In this document: positions 8,857 through 16,597 of the stretch, piece after piece | Layout of the letters: each line of letters opens with the position of its first letter | How positions within the stretch are numbered: position 1 is the stretch's first letter | From: Nostoc paludosum FACHB-159 | GTDB lineage: Bacteria > Cyanobacteriota > Cyanobacteriia > Cyanobacteriales > Nostocaceae | DNA: 64,000 nt | Direction: 5' to 3' | Assembly: GCF_014698835.1 (NCBI RefSeq) | Contig: NZ_JACJTU010000038.1 | Coordinates: 1 to 64,000, forward strand | Position numbers and translations under genes: made by a program | Notes under the pieces: generated by a model | What the model saw: the letters and a program-made list of their open reading frames with translations, nothing else | The model's database searches: none | What the model was told of the DNA's origin: nothing

Positions 8857-9567
8857 ATGGATATTTTAATAGTTGAAGATGAACCAGAAATTGCTCATTT
8901 AATTCAACTCTCTTTAGAAAAAGAAGGATTTTTCTGTCGCATTAGCCGTGATGGGATCAATGCTCTACGGATGTTTCAGGAGCAGCCACCCGATTTAATC
9001 ATTCTAGATTTAATGATTCCGGGTTTGGATGGGCTGGAAGTTTGTGCCAGAATTCGCCAAAAACCAGGCGCAAAAGATCCTTATATTTTGATGCTCACCG
9101 CGAAAGGCGAGGAAATCGATCGCGTCATTGGCTTATCTACTGGTGCTGATGATTACATGGTGAAGCCCTTTAGCCCTAGAGAGTTAGTAGCCAGGGTACG
9201 AGCGCTATTGCGGCGTAGTCTCCGGCAAGGGGGACAACATCAAGTCAATCGTACCCAACACTTTATAGTAGATGTAGATCAGCGCACTGCTAGTCGGCAG
9301 ATCAATTCTGAGCAACCTGAAATTCTCGACTTAACTACTCTAGAATTTAATTTGCTAACTACCTTTGTTAGCAATCCTGGTCGAGTTTGGAACCGCACGC
9401 AACTAATTGACAAACTCTGGGGAGATAACTTTTTTGGTGATGAACGCGTGGTAGATACCCATGTAGCTCGATTGCGAAAAAAGGTTGAGCCTGACCCAGC
9501 AAATCCCACTTTTATTAAAACTGTTGTTGGGGTTGGTTATAAATTTGAAGACTCGCCGATAGCATAA
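8857..9567 (+). CDS. OmpR/PhoB-family response regulator
   Basis: A 236-residue response regulator with receiver domain (residues 1-120) and winged-helix DNA-binding domain (about 130-232). The acidic pocket E7-D8, the phospho-acceptor D51 in LIILDLMIP, the switch threonine in MLTAKG and the lysine in VKPFSP are all present. The C-terminal domain has the RVVDTHVARLRKK recognition helix and the VGVGYKF wing. It is followed after 5 bp by its histidine kinase, so the two form an operon. Target genes are unknown. Confidence 0.9.
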   Translation: MDILIVEDEPEIAHLIQLSLEKEGFFCRISRDGINALRMFQEQPPDLIILDLMIPGLDGLEVCARIRQKPGAKDPYILMLTAKGEEIDRVIGLSTGADDYMVKPFSPRELVARVRALLRRSLRQGGQHQVNRTQHFIVDVDQRTASRQINSEQPEILDLTTLEFNLLTTFVSNPGRVWNRTQLIDKLWGDNFFGDERVVDTHVARLRKKVEPDPANPTFIKTVVGVGYKFEDSPIA

Positions 9568-9572
9568 ATCTT

Positions 9573-10661
9573 ATGAAGATGGGGCTGAGAGGACGACTAT
9601 TTTTTTCTCACTTGGTAGTCATGATAGTGGGGGTAGCTAGTCTAGTCATTATCAGTAAAGTTTCTTCTCCCCGATTTTTTGTCTTGCATTTGGAACGACT
9701 AGAAAATCAAGGGTTTGATTTAATCGATATTCGTACTGAATTGGTGACAGGATTTGAAATTGCTTGGCAGCGGAGTACTATTTGGTCAGTTTTAGTTGGT
9801 AGCAGCGCCGCTGGAGGATTGAGTTACTGGGTGTCCAGAAGGATTATGGTGCGCTTGACTGAGATGGAACAAATCACCCAAAAATTTGCTGCCGGCCAGA
9901 TGGATGCACGACTACCAGCGTATGACATTCCAGAACTCAATAGATTAGGTGCTAGTTTCAACCGGATGGCAGCCAGTTTAGAAGGGGTGGAAGTGCGGCG
10001 ACGAGAAGTGATTGGAGATATGACCCATGAACTACGGACACCGTTAACAGTTGTGCGCGGTTATTTAGAAGAACTGGCTGATGGAGAAATTGAAGCGTCT
10101 CCAGAAATTTATCGACGTTTAGCGAAAGAAACTAGGCGCTTAGAGCGGTTGGTAAATGATTTACAAGAACTGTCAAAGGCAGAAGCTGGTTATCTGCCAA
10201 TTAATATACAACGGGTAAATCTGCGTCCGTTGTTAGAGTCATTAGTCGAGAAATTTACTGACCAGTTGTTAGAAGATGGCCCAGGTCTATACTTGGAATG
10301 TCCCCCTGTGCTGCCTCCTGTATTGGCAGATATCGATCGCACAGAACAGATTTTAGTTAATCTGCTTGGTAATGCAGTGCGTTACACCAAAGAAGGTTCA
10401 ATTACTATTCGTGCTGAGATTGAAGCATCTAAACTCTGGATTGCAGTCATAGATACAGGTATTGGTATTGCCCCAGAAAATTTGCCCCACGTGTTTGAAC
10501 GCTTCTGGCGAGCCGACCAATCACGCGATCGCAATTCGGGAGGTACTGGTATTGGTTTAACGATTTCCCATCGTTTGATTGAACTACAAGGCGGTCAGAT
10601 TCAGGTAGAAAGTAAATTGGGAGTTGGTAGTACGTTTCGTTTTTTTCTGCCTTTGGCTTAA
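9573..10661 (+). CDS. Membrane sensor histidine kinase (HAMP, HisKA, HATPase)
   Basis: A 362-residue kinase paired with the response regulator just upstream. Transmembrane segments lie at about residues 10-29 and 68-87, leaving a short extracytoplasmic loop of about 40 residues, too small for a large ligand domain. HAMP follows (88-140), then the H box with phospho-acceptor H152 in MTHELRTPL, the N box NLLGNAVRYT, and G boxes DTGIGI and GTGIGL. A complete kinase of the BaeS/PhoR-like architecture; the short loop suggests it senses a membrane state or a partner protein. Confidence 0.9.
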   Translation: MKMGLRGRLFFSHLVVMIVGVASLVIISKVSSPRFFVLHLERLENQGFDLIDIRTELVTGFEIAWQRSTIWSVLVGSSAAGGLSYWVSRRIMVRLTEMEQITQKFAAGQMDARLPAYDIPELNRLGASFNRMAASLEGVEVRRREVIGDMTHELRTPLTVVRGYLEELADGEIEASPEIYRRLAKETRRLERLVNDLQELSKAEAGYLPINIQRVNLRPLLESLVEKFTDQLLEDGPGLYLECPPVLPPVLADIDRTEQILVNLLGNAVRYTKEGSITIRAEIEASKLWIAVIDTGIGIAPENLPHVFERFWRADQSRDRNSGGTGIGLTISHRLIELQGGQIQVESKLGVGSTFRFFLPLA

Positions 10662-10750
10662 GTCAACATAATTCAATATACAGGATTTTGACTTCACCCC
10701 CAGCCCCTCTCTTTAAAGGCGCTACTGTGTACGCACAAGAGGGGATAATT

Positions 10751-10990
10751 CGACTGCAATTTTGATTTTGGCGCTCATATTTAAGATTTTACGACTGCAA
10801 TTTTGATTTTGGCGCTCGTATTTAAGATTTTACGACTGCAATTTTGATTTTGGCGCTCGTATTTAAGATTTTACGACTGCAATTTTGATTTTGGCAGTCG
10901 TATTTAAGATTTTACGACTGCAATTTTGATTTTGGCGCTCGTATTTAAGATTTTACGACTGCAATTTTGATTTTGACGATTACTTTTGCC
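10751..10990. repeat. Tandem array of a 41-bp unit, about 5.6 copies
   Basis: Units start at 10751, 10792, 10833, 10874, 10915 and 10956; the last is partial. Each unit begins CGACTGCAATTTTGATTTTG and ends TTAAGATTTTA. Copies are nearly identical: unit 1 has a single change (GCGCTCA) and unit 4 has GCAGTCG in place of GCGCTCG, which makes a perfect CGACTGC/GCAGTCG hairpin. There are no spacers, so it is not a CRISPR array. It lies downstream of the two-component operon in a 512-bp gap. Confidence 0.9.
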
Positions 10991-11173
10991 GATCGCACTT
11001 ATTCTCAAACAAAAAATCGATATGAAAAATGAGTAAAAACACAGGCAACCTAGTAATTATTTTGTTGAACTTTTAATGAAATAAATCCCCAAAACTACCC
11101 ATCTCAGACAAAAGAATACTCCACTATTTTGAAAAAGGATTATCAAAAAAGGATTATCAAAAAAGGATATCTG

Positions 11174-11611
11174 ATGTCTTTAAGAACTCGTGGTTCTGCT
11201 ACTGTTGACAAAGCCCAACGTCGTCTCGCCTTACTTAAATCCATTGATGAAAATCTGAATTTAGGACATGGGTTAAGTATTGAAGCCTACAACCACCTAA
11301 TCAATAGTACCCGTGCAATCCTAGAAGCTCATAACACCCTTTTGTCCAATCTTGAAGAATCGCGTAAAACAGTCACCCAGATGGAGGAAACCCTCTCCGA
11401 AATGTCTGAACGAATGCTAACTGGAGTTGCAACTGTCTACGGCAAAAAAAGTATGGAGTATTCCAAGGCTGGCGGCTCTACTCGAAAACGAACTAAAAAA
11501 TCTAGTTCAAAAGTTACTCAAGTTACAGCGGTTCTTGCTACCCAACCTGCTCAAGCTGCAATTGCAAATACGTCAACTAACGGTAACGGCACAACTCCTT
11601 TGCTGCAATAA
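11174..11611 (+). CDS. Uncharacterised cyanobacterial coiled-coil protein
   Basis: A 145-residue protein I cannot assign to a named family. Residues 1-40 are basic and helical (DKAQRRLALLKSID), residues 45-95 look like a coiled coil (heptad pattern in NTLLSNLEESRKTVTQMEETLSEM), and the tail from about 100 is rich in Lys, Ser, Thr and Ala, ending in a low-complexity stretch. It has no signal peptide or membrane segment. The ATG at 11174 is chosen because AAGGA lies 7-8 nt upstream. The leader carries three direct copies of AAAAAGGAT(T)ATC at 11132-11171, so it offers several possible ribosome binding sites. Confidence 0.65.
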   Translation: MSLRTRGSATVDKAQRRLALLKSIDENLNLGHGLSIEAYNHLINSTRAILEAHNTLLSNLEESRKTVTQMEETLSEMSERMLTGVATVYGKKSMEYSKAGGSTRKRTKKSSSKVTQVTAVLATQPAQAAIANTSTNGNGTTPLLQ

Positions 11612-11698
11612 TCGACCCGCTTTAAAAATGGATGTAGCAGTAAGAAATTTTCATACTCTCATTGTCAATTCTGTTTATGAGCGCTACTTAAACATATC

Positions 11699-11911
11699 TT
11701 GATTGGTTCTCCCAAAGGCGTCACTAGTATAATTAACCGTTTGCACCTAGTTGGCTATGCATACGTCACAGATTGGAGTCAGCTACTACCAACAGCTAAC
11801 TCCAATGAGGTGATGAGTATTTTAATCTGTTACATTTTAATTTCAATGACTGTGTTAACTTTACTTTTTTTCACTTCACTTCTACAAGCACCGCATATTA
11901 TCTATCGATAG
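11699..11911 (+). CDS. Possible small protein with C-terminal membrane segment
   Basis: A 70-residue frame starting at a TTG. The middle, GYAYVTDWSQLLPTANSNEV, resembles a short motif I associate with small cyanobacterial proteins of unknown function, and residues 40-62 are strongly hydrophobic. There is no good ribosome binding site and an upstream in-frame stop excludes a longer start. It could be real, a decayed gene, or chance. Confidence 0.25.
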   Translation: MIGSPKGVTSIINRLHLVGYAYVTDWSQLLPTANSNEVMSILICYILISMTVLTLLFFTSLLQAPHIIYR

Positions 11912-12416
11912 GGTAAAATATATAGCCCTCCAGAAGTATTGACATATTAAATTGTTTGACCATTTATCTTGCATATTATGACAAAACGTTATAAATTATT
12001 ATCTTATGGGGGAATAATCTGACCTTTTAGTGTCAAAAACTAATCCTATTTAAGTAAAAATACCGCAATTAGTATTAACTTCACGCAAACCTTAAACAGC
12101 ACTGAAGTTATGTTTTTGTTTGGTAAAGCAAAGATTCCGGATATCAAAACGGAAACATAAATAATCTAAAAATATATCTTATGTGACTGTTTGATGAATC
12201 AAATTACTACTGACGGTGAAGAATAATTGATTATAAGGAAATTAACTATTAACAAAGTTGCATATTTATCGGCAGCTTTATTAGTTAATATGCAAGCAAG
12301 TTACGGAATTATATTTGCTATTCAAAAATGTGTTTTTGTTATGCTGAGAATAGCAAAACTAATGAATGAAGGCGCATCTACCACAAATTTACAACCTAAA
12401 TGGAGTTATTCTGGCG
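11912..12416. other. Intergenic region upstream of the invertase gene
   Basis: About 500 bp that is A/T-rich. A frame at 12227-12445 overlaps the invertase start in another frame and looks like a shadow. I found no strong hairpin or repeat, and I cannot place the promoter. Confidence 0.35.
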
Positions 12417-13871
12417 ATGCAATTAAACGAATTAAAATCTACTGAAAATTCAAAAGAAGTAACAGAAGCGTGGCAAGCACTAGAAAAGTCAATTATTTAC
12501 TATCAAGGACGCCCTGTAGGTACAGTAGCCGCTTATGATTTTTCTGTAGAGGCTCTAAATTATGACCAGTGCTTTATTCGAGATTTTGTTTCCTCGGCTC
12601 TAATTTTTTTGCTTAAAGGTAGAGCAGATATTGTTCGCAATTTCTTAGAAGAAACCTTAAAGTTACAACCTAAAGAAAGAGCGTTAGATGCCTATAAACC
12701 TGGTCGCGGATTAATTCCAGCTAGCTTTAAAGTATTATCAGAAAATGGGCAAGAATATCTAGAAGCGGATTTTGGGGAACATGCGATCGCCAGAGTTACA
12801 CCAGTTGATTCTTGTCTATGGTGGATTATTTTATTGCGTGCTTACGTAGTCGCCACAGAAGATTTTTCTCTAGCTCATCGGCCTGAATTCCAAAATGGTA
12901 TCAGGTTAATCATGGAGATTTGTTTGGCGAATCGTTTTGACATGTACCCAACGCTGTTAGTTCCAGATGGCGCTTGTATGATTGACCGTCGTATGGGTAT
13001 TTATGGCCATCCTTTAGAACTGCAAGTTCTCTTTTACACAGCCCTGCGTGCATCTCGCGAACTGCTGATTTGTCAAGGTAATCAAGATATTGTCGTCGCC
13101 ATTGATAACCGCTTGCCTTTGTTGTGTGCCCACATTCGCCAACATTATTGGATAGATATTAATCGTCTGAATGCAATTTATCGCTTCAAAAGTGAAGAAT
13201 ATGGCAAAGCCGCCGTCAATTTATTCAATATATATGTAGACTCAATTCCCTATTATGAATTAGATAAATGGCTGCCTAAAAAAGGCGGTTATTTAGCAGG
13301 TAATGTTGGCCCGTCACAGCTAGATACTCGCTTCTTTGCAGTGGGAAACTTGATGGCCATCGTTTCTGATTTAGCTACCGAAGAACAGTCACAAGCAATT
13401 ATGGCTCTCATTGAGGAACGATGGGATGACTTGGTGGGAGATATGCCCATGAAAATCTGTTTTCCAGCTTTAGAAAATGAAGAATACAGAATTGTGACTG
13501 GATGCGACCCGAAAAATATACCTTGGTCATATCACAATGCAGGTAGTTGGCCGGTTTTAATGTGGATGTTGGCAGCAGCGGCGATAAAAACCAAGAGAAC
13601 AAGTCTTGCACAAAGAGCAATTGAAATTGCCCAAGCACGCCTGTGTGAAGATGAATGGCCAGAATATTACGACGGTAAGAAGGGGCGACTAATTGGCAAA
13701 CAAGCCAGAAAATATCAAACTTGGACAATTACTGGGTTTTTATTAGCAAAAGAACTCATAGCAAACCCCAATTATTTACCATTAATTACCTTTGGTAAAT
13801 TACCGCCAGAAATGGTTTCTAGAGCCTGTGAATTTGAAATCGCTAGCGTAGACCCCTATATGCCTCGATAG
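12417..13871 (+). CDS. Neutral/alkaline invertase (glycoside hydrolase family 100)
   Basis: A 484-residue cytosolic enzyme that hydrolyses sucrose to glucose and fructose, matching the Anabaena InvA/InvB type. The probable catalytic acid D190 is in [15 protein letters not shown] and the second catalytic carboxylate E416 in EWPEYYDG; both fit the D188/E414 pair of Anabaena InvA by position. Other signature segments are [18 protein letters not shown] and [15 protein letters not shown]. The ATG at 12417 has TGGAG upstream and gives family length; an ATG at 12366 would add 17 unrelated residues. In heterocyst formers such enzymes feed sucrose carbon to central metabolism. Whether it is InvA or InvB cannot be settled here. 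Confidence 0.9.
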   Translation: MQLNELKSTENSKEVTEAWQALEKSIIYYQGRPVGTVAAYDFSVEALNYDQCFIRDFVSSALIFLLKGRADIVRNFLEETLKLQPKERALDAYKPGRGLIPASFKVLSENGQEYLEADFGEHAIARVTPVDSCLWWIILLRAYVVATEDFSLAHRPEFQNGIRLIMEICLANRFDMYPTLLVPDGACMIDRRMGIYGHPLELQVLFYTALRASRELLICQGNQDIVVAIDNRLPLLCAHIRQHYWIDINRLNAIYRFKSEEYGKAAVNLFNIYVDSIPYYELDKWLPKKGGYLAGNVGPSQLDTRFFAVGNLMAIVSDLATEEQSQAIMALIEERWDDLVGDMPMKICFPALENEEYRIVTGCDPKNIPWSYHNAGSWPVLMWMLAAAAIKTKRTSLAQRAIEIAQARLCEDEWPEYYDGKKGRLIGKQARKYQTWTITGFLLAKELIANPNYLPLITFGKLPPEMVSRACEFEIASVDPYMPR

Positions 13872-13881
13872 TAAGAGACGC

Positions 13882-13920
13882 GATGAATCGGCGTCTGTAC
13901 AATACAGACGCCGATTCATC
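13882..13920. repeat. Perfect 18-bp stem palindromic repeat after the invertase gene
   Basis: Arms 13882-13899 and 13903-13920 pair perfectly around a 3-nt loop; the stem contains GAATCGGCGTCTGTA. It lies 10 bp after the invertase stop and can act as a terminator. The same GACGCGAT-GAATC theme recurs at 36164-36199 and 55317-55340, so it belongs to a dispersed palindromic family. Confidence 0.8.
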
Positions 13921-14054
13921 CGCGTCTGTACAAGAGTTAAGAGTGATTGGATTTTAGATTTTTTATCAAATCCAAAATCCAAAATTCCAAATCTAAAATT
14001 GCCAGAGTGAGGAGTTAGAATACAAAAGCCTTATGACTCCTGATTTGTATTTAG

Positions 14055-15521
14055 ATGACAAATGCCCGTCAAGTAGCTTTTATCGCCTTACGAGATGTTC
14101 ACAAGGGGGCTTATGTTGATGTTGCTTTAGACAGAGTGCTGCAAAAAGTTAGTTTGGCTGATAGCGATCGCCGCCTAGTGACAGAATTAGTTTATGGCAG
14201 TGTCAGAAGACAACGCACCCTAGATACTCTCATTGACCAACTTGCTCAAAAGAAATCTCACCAACAACCAAAAGACCTCCGCACCATCCTACATCTAGGC
14301 TTATACCAACTGCGATATCAAGAGCGTATTCCCCCTTCAGCTGCTGTTAACACCACCGTCCAACTAGCCAAAGAAAACGGTTTTTCTGGACTCACAGGTT
14401 TTGTTAACGGTCTATTACGCCAGTATCTCAGGAAAGGGGGAGAGGACGCGGGGACGCGGGGACGCGGGGACACGGAGAAAGAGAATACGGACACACAGGG
14501 ACACCATAGAGACACGGAGAATTCTTTCCCCGCGTCACCGCGTCACCCACTCTCCGCGTCTTCTTCATCTCTACAACTCCCAGAAAATCCAGTAGAACGG
14601 CTGGGGATTTTACACAGTTTTCCTGATTGGATTATTCAAGTTTGGTTAGAACAACTGGGTTTAGTTGAGACAGAACAGCTATGTGAATGGATGAATCAGT
14701 CACCAACAATCGATTTGCGAATCAACCCGCTTCACACTTCAATGGAAGAAGTTGAGGCGGCGTTGCAATCTGTTGGTGTTTTGGTGAGGCGCGTTCGTCA
14801 TTTGCCACAAGCGCTACGATTAATCAGTAGTCCTGGGTCAATTCAAAAATTACCTGGTTTCCAAGAAGGTTGGTGGACTGTACAAGATAGCAGTGCTCAA
14901 TTGGTAAGTCATTTGCTTGACCCCCAACCGGGTGAGGTGGTGATTGATGCTTGTGCTGCACCAGGGGGTAAAACAACTCATATAGCTGAGTTAATGCAAG
15001 ATAAGGGGCAAATTTGGGCTTGCGATCGCACTTCTTCTCGTCTTCGCAAACTCCAAGAAAACTCTCAACGCCTAAATTTAAAATCTATTCAAATTTGCAC
15101 CGGCGATAGCCGCAATTTTAACCAATTTCACAACATCGCAGACCGCGTATTACTCGATGCTCCATGTTCTGGCTTGGGAACTATGCACCGTCACGCTGAT
15201 GCTCGTTGGCGACAGACACCAGAATCAGTCCGAGAACTTTCGTTGCTTCAAAAAGAACTTTTATCACATACATCCACTTTTGTCAAACCTGGTGGCGTAC
15301 TAGTTTATGCCACTTGTACGCTACATCCAGCAGAAAATGAAGAAGTGATTTCAGCATTTTTAGCGGAGTCACCTGATTGGCAAATTCAGTCTCCTAGCAG
15401 CTTTGAGTTCTCTGATTTTGCACGTACTACATCTGAAGGCTGGTTTAAAGTCTGGCCTCATCGAGAAGACATGGATGGTTTTTTTATGGTGCGCTTAAGA
15501 AAAACCAATAATTCCGAGTGA
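14055..15521 (+). CDS. rsmB: 16S rRNA cytosine-967 methyltransferase RsmB (Sun), with in-frame repeat insert
   Basis: A 488-residue SAM-dependent RNA m5C methyltransferase. Residues 1-125 form the NusB-like N-terminal domain, and residues 175-485 the catalytic domain with SAM loop DACAAPGGKTTHI, C371 in LLDAPCSG and catalytic C421 in YATCTLHP. The two are separated by a low-complexity insert at about residues 128-172 (GGEDAGTRGRGDTEK and onward) encoded by the heptamer element at 14436-14572. The insert lies in the interdomain linker and keeps frame, so the enzyme is probably active. Without it the length would be about 443, the usual size. Confidence 0.92.
   Translation: MTNARQVAFIALRDVHKGAYVDVALDRVLQKVSLADSDRRLVTELVYGSVRRQRTLDTLIDQLAQKKSHQQPKDLRTILHLGLYQLRYQERIPPSAAVNTTVQLAKENGFSGLTGFVNGLLRQYLRKGGEDAGTRGRGDTEKENTDTQGHHRDTENSFPASPRHPLSASSSSLQLPENPVERLGILHSFPDWIIQVWLEQLGLVETEQLCEWMNQSPTIDLRINPLHTSMEEVEAALQSVGVLVRRVRHLPQALRLISSPGSIQKLPGFQEGWWTVQDSSAQLVSHLLDPQPGEVVIDACAAPGGKTTHIAELMQDKGQIWACDRTSSRLRKLQENSQRLNLKSIQICTGDSRNFNQFHNIADRVLLDAPCSGLGTMHRHADARWRQTPESVRELSLLQKELLSHTSTFVKPGGVLVYATCTLHPAENEEVISAFLAESPDWQIQSPSSFEFSDFARTTSEGWFKVWPHREDMDGFFMVRLRKTNNSE
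14436..14572. repeat. Fold-back heptamer element inside rsmB
   Basis: Left arm: repeated GGACGCGGGGACGCG units (14442-14475). Core: GACACGGAGA-type motifs. Right arm: CCCCGCGTCACCGCGTCACC and CTCCGCGTC (14527-14562). The arms are complementary over most of their length. It adds about 45 codons to rsmB without a stop or frame change. It is the coding counterpart of the intergenic element at 8724-8831. Confidence 0.8.
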
Positions 15522-15578
15522 ATACTGTTTGGGATTGTACGATTTGGTTGAAGCCAGAATCTACCAGAGGAGGCAGCA

Positions 15579-16001
15579 ATGGTTACCCATTCCAATGTGA
15601 AAAACTTAGTTAAAATCCTGATTGGAGCCGCTTGGCTCGATGGCAGAATTCAACCAGAAGAACGGCAATATCTACGCGAAATAGCTCAAGCCAAAGGTTT
15701 GGCTAGCGACCCAGAAATTAAACCTTGGCTGTACGAGTTAGTTCCCGTACAGCCAAAAGAGTGCTATGAGTGGGTTAGGGAGTACTTAGGCGATCGCCCT
15801 AGCCTTGAAGATTGTGAAAATCTGATTGAAGCCATCAGTGGCTTAATTTACAGCGACGGCGATGTTGCGATCGAAGAAGCTAGACTCCTGACCGAATTGC
15901 GAGATATAACAAAGCCGAATGGGTCAGCCCAACCGGCCCACACTCAGCTTCTCAAACAAATCCAAAAACTTTACCGTCGTTGGGTTGAAGTTCAAAACTA
16001 A
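15579..16001 (+). CDS. TerB family protein
   Basis: A 140-residue, mostly helical protein of the TerB (tellurite resistance protein B-like, DUF533-related) family. The acidic metal-binding pattern is visible as AAWLDGRIQPEERQYL (residues 18-33) and again as YSDGDVAIEEARLL near residue 95, the two pseudo-symmetric helix pairs of the fold. The start is clear: AGGAGG lies 5 nt before the ATG. Many cyanobacteria carry a lone terB-like gene without the rest of a Ter operon, and its function is unknown. It follows rsmB by 57 bp. Confidence 0.75.
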   Translation: MVTHSNVKNLVKILIGAAWLDGRIQPEERQYLREIAQAKGLASDPEIKPWLYELVPVQPKECYEWVREYLGDRPSLEDCENLIEAISGLIYSDGDVAIEEARLLTELRDITKPNGSAQPAHTQLLKQIQKLYRRWVEVQN

Positions 16002-16011
16002 CAGAAAATTT

Positions 16012-16107
16012 GGAGTTATGAGTTGGGGAGTTATGAGTTGGGAGTTAGGAGTTGGGAGTTTTTTAACTCACCACTCATCACTCATCACTCATCACTCATC
16101 ACTCATT
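16012..16107. repeat. Fold-back heptamer element (GAGTTGG ... ACTCATC)
   Basis: The left arm repeats GAGTTATGAGTTGGG-type units (16015-16060), then TTTT, then the right arm repeats ACTCATC five times (16066-16105). The arms are complementary (GAGTTA/TAACTC). Located between the TerB gene and the convergent small membrane protein gene, it probably serves as a bidirectional terminator as well as a repeat. Confidence 0.75.
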
Positions 16108-16118
16108 CTCGCTACTGT

Positions 16119-16346
16119 TTATGACTTCGGTTCACCCAGACCCGGAGTTTCTTCTTTATTAACCTTAGGCACAAAATCAGGACGCTCTTTACTTTCCCAA
16201 CCTGCGGGGCGTTTCGAGTTGTACCAAGCTATTGAACCAATGGTGACAGCAGCTATAAAACCAACGACATACACCAAGGTAAAAGCGTAAGGAAAATGAG
16301 GACTATTTGCTGCGGCTTGCGCTGCTGTTTGCATCAATAAATGCAT
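16119..16346 (-). CDS. Small conserved single-span membrane protein
   Basis: A 75-residue protein with a short Ala/Gln-rich N-terminus, one transmembrane segment at about residues 19-43 (AFTLVYVVGFIAAVTIGSIAW), and a charged tail containing the conserved-looking NSKRPAGWESKERPDFVPKV. The ATG at 16346 has GGAG about 9 nt upstream; a TTG at 16361 would add five residues. The build fits a thylakoid-associated small protein. I suspect a photosystem II-associated family such as Psb35, but I cannot confirm this by eye, so no symbol is given. Confidence 0.7.
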   Translation of the reverse strand: MHLLMQTAAQAAANSPHFPYAFTLVYVVGFIAAVTIGSIAWYNSKRPAGWESKERPDFVPKVNKEETPGLGEPKS

Positions 16347-16447
16347 GGGTATGTTCTCCAAGGTCAGGTAATACTATTTTTAAGACAATATAAAATCAGC
16401 GTATCACCTAACATCCCCCTGTAGTTTGAGCAACTTGATATTGCAGA

Positions 16448-16597
16448 GGGAAGAGGGGCATGGGGCATGGGGCATGGGGAGATAAGAGGACAAGGGGACA
16501 AAGAATAACTTTTAACTTCAAGCGTTAACAGTCAGCATTCTCTGTTTGTATCGATGCCCAATGCCCAATGCCCAATGCCCAATGCCCAATGCCAATT
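16448..16597. repeat. Fold-back heptamer element (GGGGCAT ... ATGCCCA)
   Basis: The left arm has three GGGGCAT units (about 16454-16480), a core of about 75 bp follows, and the right arm has about five ATGCCCA units (16555-16594). The right arm reaches to the stop of the penicillin-binding protein gene. Identical heptamers make up the first insert inside cobN, so this intergenic copy shows the same element without a coding constraint. Confidence 0.8.

Noticed and set aside
10751-10990. Regular repeats considered as a CRISPR array
   Set aside because: The 41-bp units abut with no variable spacers and there are no cas genes.
12227-12445. 72-codon frame overlapping the invertase start
   Set aside because: It overlaps the invertase in another frame and has no recognisable product.
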